Below, piece after piece: positions 38,981 through 40,787 of a stretch of 40,787 bases of DNA. Numbering within the stretch: the first letter of the stretch is position 1; every line of letters starts with the position of its first letter. The notes below the pieces were generated by a model. It made no database searches, was not told the origin of the DNA, and saw nothing but the letters and a program-made list of their open reading frames with translations. The position numbers were made by a program, and so were the translations under genes. The DNA is taken from NCBI GenBank assembly GCA_913057245.1, contig CAJXNH010000033.1, positions 1 to 40,787 on the forward strand. Direction: 5' to 3'. This DNA is from an uncultured Phaeodactylibacter sp. (lineage in GTDB: Bacteria > Bacteroidota > Bacteroidia > Chitinophagales > Saprospiraceae).

Positions 38981-39020
38981 AGCCCGGAAGGTAGTACCAA
39001 TACCCGCCGGGCTTTTTGTT
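38981..39020 (+). terminator. Hairpin with T-tract on the plus strand, within the minus-strand operon
   Basis: AGCCCGG (38981-38987) and CCGGGCT (39007-39013) form a 7-bp stem with a 19-nt loop, followed on the plus strand by TTTTTGTTT (overlapping the stem's last T). It has terminator form only for plus-strand transcription, yet no plus-strand gene is seen. It sits between the 39-aa gene stop and the 352-aa gene start. Confidence 0.45.
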
Positions 39021-39022
39021 TA

Positions 39023-39142
39023 CTAAAGGGTTTTGATTAAGAACAGGATAAACAGCACGGCGCAAGCTATTAGGGTATCTCTCACAATTGCCTTTACCCC
39101 TTTTCTAACTTCGCCTTTGGTGGTCTCTATTTTCACTCTCAT
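39023..39142 (-). CDS. 39-aa single-span membrane peptide
   Basis: Read directly: MRVKIETTKGEVRKGVKAIV, then RDTLIACAVLFILFLIKTL, stop TAG at 39025-39023. A basic N-terminal half is followed by a hydrophobic C-terminal membrane segment of about 17 residues. Its ATG overlaps the TAA of the 504-aa membrane protein gene (TAATG), so translational coupling is expected and the two products may be partners. Function unknown. Confidence 0.6.
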   Translation of the reverse strand: MRVKIETTKGEVRKGVKAIVRDTLIACAVLFILFLIKTL

Positions 39143-40656
39143 TACTTCCCGGCTTTTGCAGCGGCTTCCGCTTGGTTTAGTAATTCGGTGTAGTGCTCAA
39201 CCCATTGGCGGTTATTTTCTATTGCCTCCAGTGTGCGGCGTGTGGCTTCGCCTTTGGTGCGTTCCTGGGCTTTGGCTTTTTGTTGGTGCTTTCCCAACCG
39301 CTTTTTATAGTCTTTCAACCGCTGTTTTAATTGCCTTAACTCCGGCGTTTCGTGTGTGGGGGTTGGTGTGCCCTTTATAGCACACGAATTTTTACCCTTT
39401 TTGGTGGTTTGTTTCGTGTGTGCCTCCGCTTCGGTTTGGCGTGTGCGGAAGCCTATAGCCCGGCGCTTTGGCTGTAGATAAATTACCTGTTCCGCTTCCT
39501 CCGCTTCCCGCTCGATCTTCAATGTAACGGCGATATTTGCAAACTGTGTGGGGTCGTATAATTCGGGGGCGGGTGTAGGAAGGGGCGGCGGTGGTGTCCG
39601 CTCTGCAAAGGCTTGTATTCGGCTCCTTACATTGTATTGTACTCTATCCCGGAGTGCCTGCCATGCCTCAACCCATGCGGCGGGGTTTAGGTCGTACTGG
39701 CTCAACTCTACTTTCTCACTTATCCCGCTGCCTTTAGCGTGTATGCGCTCCAGTATTACGGCGGCGGTAAATATCAACAGGCACACAATAGTAAACCAAC
39801 CCAACCCCAACCCGTAGGCGGCAACGGTGGCGGCTCTGTCCGTGGTGGCGGCTTGGTTGGTCTCCTTTATCTCGCCCGTGGCGGCTCTGTGCTCGGCTTC
39901 CGCCTTTGCAATCCCTTCCCGGTAACGTTGGCGGGCTTCCTCCGTGGCGTTGGTCTGGGCGGCTTGTAAGGCGCTGATCTGGGCGGCGGCATCCGCTTCC
40001 CGGTCTGCTATCAATTGGCGGGCTTTATCCTTTTGTGTGGCGTAACTCTGGCCCGTCCGCCTCTCCTTATTGTAGATGTTTGATAGTTCCCGTTTGGCGG
40101 CGCTCACCTTCCCGGCTCCGGCTGTAGTGGCGGCGGTGATCTGGGCGGCGTACTGTTCCGCTATCCGGGCGCTATCGGCTTGCCATGTGGCGGAGTGCCG
40201 GGCGGTGGCGGCTTGGTAAATACTGTCCGCCTCTGTGGTGGTGATCTGTTCCGCTTCGGGGGCGTACTCCTTTACAATCGTCTTTGAATTTTGAAAAGAT
40301 AGGAAGCCGGAAGCGGTCAACAGTACGGCGGTTAGTACCCATATCGCTATGGTCATGGGCAGGTGTAACCCGGAGTAGCGGCGATATAATACCGCGTCTA
40401 CCGTGTGGGGCATCAATACCCGTAGGCCCAATTCCAGTACCGCCGTACCGATTAGGGCAACGGCTCCGGCAATGGGTAACGCTAGGTCTGGGAAAATGGG
40501 CAGTAATGCGGAGTAGGAAGCGGCAAAGATTCCGCCTATCTCGGTTAGGGCGCTTACTACTTGCGCAAATACTCCGCTTAGGGTAATGGATTTAGCCAAT
40601 TTGGCGTAAGTCTCAAAAAACGTGGTTTGCGTTGGTGCTGTCTTTAAATGTTTCAT
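39142..40656 (-). CDS. Membrane protein with long coiled-coil region, unknown function
   Basis: 504-aa protein with three membrane segments near the N terminus (about 33-52, 57-80, 98-118), a long Ala/Glu/Gln-rich coiled coil (about 125-280, e.g. DKARQLIADREADAAAQISA), a fourth membrane segment (about 290-312, GLGWFTIVCLLIFTAAVILE) and a cytoplasmic tail with a Pro-rich stretch (TPPPPLPTPAPE) and a second basic coiled coil (about 430-500). The layout would place the first coiled coil on one side of the membrane between two anchors. No transport, secretion or enzyme motif is recognised. First element gene visible in transcription order; coupled to the 39-aa gene. Confidence 0.72.
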   Translation of the reverse strand: MKHLKTAPTQTTFFETYAKLAKSITLSGVFAQVVSALTEIGGIFAASYSALLPIFPDLALPIAGAVALIGTAVLELGLRVLMPHTVDAVLYRRYSGLHLPMTIAIWVLTAVLLTASGFLSFQNSKTIVKEYAPEAEQITTTEADSIYQAATARHSATWQADSARIAEQYAAQITAATTAGAGKVSAAKRELSNIYNKERRTGQSYATQKDKARQLIADREADAAAQISALQAAQTNATEEARQRYREGIAKAEAEHRAATGEIKETNQAATTDRAATVAAYGLGLGWFTIVCLLIFTAAVILERIHAKGSGISEKVELSQYDLNPAAWVEAWQALRDRVQYNVRSRIQAFAERTPPPPLPTPAPELYDPTQFANIAVTLKIEREAEEAEQVIYLQPKRRAIGFRTRQTEAEAHTKQTTKKGKNSCAIKGTPTPTHETPELRQLKQRLKDYKKRLGKHQQKAKAQERTKGEATRRTLEAIENNRQWVEHYTELLNQAEAAAKAGK

Positions 40657-40685
40657 TACATTTAACGGTTATCTTTTTAGGTAAT

Positions 40686-40740
40686 ACCCGCCCGCCGTGG
40701 TTTGTCTGTCCTGACGTGTTCACGGCGTGGCGGGTTTTCT
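40686..40740. other. Strong hairpin in the leader of the 504-aa gene
   Basis: ACCCGCCCGCCGTG (40686-40699) pairs with CACGGCGTGGCGGGT (40721-40735) with one bulged base and a 21-nt loop. On the plus strand TTTT follows, giving terminator form in that direction. On the minus strand it would be part of the 5' leader of the 504-aa gene, ending 30 bp before its ATG. Beyond it to the window edge nothing further is recognised. Confidence 0.5.
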
Positions 40741-40787
40741 TTGTCTCCGATAGTTGCGCGGGCATCCGCTCCCGGTGGCGTTTTTAG

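Larger units (their letters stand above)
30827..40787 (-). mobile_element. Integrated plasmid-like/integrative element (left part; right end outside window)
   Basis: From just after the tRNA-Pro terminator to the window edge, every convincing gene is on the minus strand. The gene set is accessory: DUF5681, fused type IIB topoisomerase, DUF6371 Toprim protein, DUF3987 protein, excisionase-like HTH protein, membrane/coiled-coil protein. Codon choice differs visibly from the chromosome (frequent CGG, CCGGG and GGCGG words), and the block has an iteron-like dyad and clustered palindromes. No integrase, relaxase, conjugation or virion gene is seen, so the element type is an inference. The exact left boundary and att repeat are not determined because the right end is not in the window. 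Confidence 0.7.

Overview
The window is from a member of the Bacteroidota, most like the Saprospirales/Lewinella group. The evidence is a PorP/SprF-family protein next to a giant SprB-repeat adhesin with a type IX secretion C-terminal domain, several Bacteroidota-type lipoproteins, TAnnTTTG-type -7 promoter elements, and no obvious Shine-Dalgarno dependence. It has two parts: ordinary chromosome (1 to about 30,780) and a compositionally different, one-directional block starting just after a tRNA-Pro gene and running off the right edge (about 30,830 to 40,787).

Chromosomal part. 1-3,600: a Nudix hydrolase, an OmpA/MotB-type lipoprotein, a small lipoprotein, and a WbpB-like/WbpD-like pair for a diacetamido-uronic acid sugar nucleotide. 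3,600-10,250: porP/sprF-like gene plus the 1842-residue adhesin. 10,780-14,410: an exported protein, an RluA-family pseudouridine synthase and an apparent RibF/glycosyltransferase fusion whose junction is an A10 tract. 14,500-15,880: mrp and a NifU-domain gene (iron-sulfur cluster delivery). 15,880-19,740: minus-strand cluster with glgX, a small conserved protein, a DUF2520 Rossmann protein and a YggS-type PLP protein. 19,860-26,260: folD, prmA and a 1523-residue exported protein. 26,350-26,800: two paralogous single-membrane-span miniproteins that are too short for routine ORF calling. 27,000-30,480: fatty acid desaturase, CBS-pair protein, DUF92 and DUF2177 membrane proteins, DUF2911 lipoprotein. 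A tRNA-Pro(GGG) with its own promoter and terminator closes the chromosomal part.

Accessory part. All convincing genes lie on the minus strand. In transcription order they are: a 504-aa membrane/coiled-coil protein, a 39-aa membrane peptide, a 364-aa unknown, an excisionase-like HTH protein, a DUF3987 helicase/primase-like protein, a DUF6371 zinc-finger/Toprim (primase-like) protein, a 74-aa protein, a single-chain type IIB topoisomerase (Top6B GHKL domain fused to a Top6A/Spo11 Tyr-Toprim domain, the Topo VIII arrangement), and a DUF5681 protein. I see no integrase, relaxase, capsid or terminase large subunit in the window. The gene set looks like the replication module of an integrated plasmid or integrative element.

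The most striking non-coding structures are both in this element. First, a 221-bp dyad (35,792-36,012) holds 15 exact TGCA cores with mirror-image spacing about centre 35,902; it is a candidate iteron origin or partition site with two mirror-image promoters inside it. Second, three 28-bp palindromes (31,365-31,489) have similar outer ends and unrelated inner arms. They lie between two 15-bp direct repeats and are followed by a further 14-bp inverted repeat.
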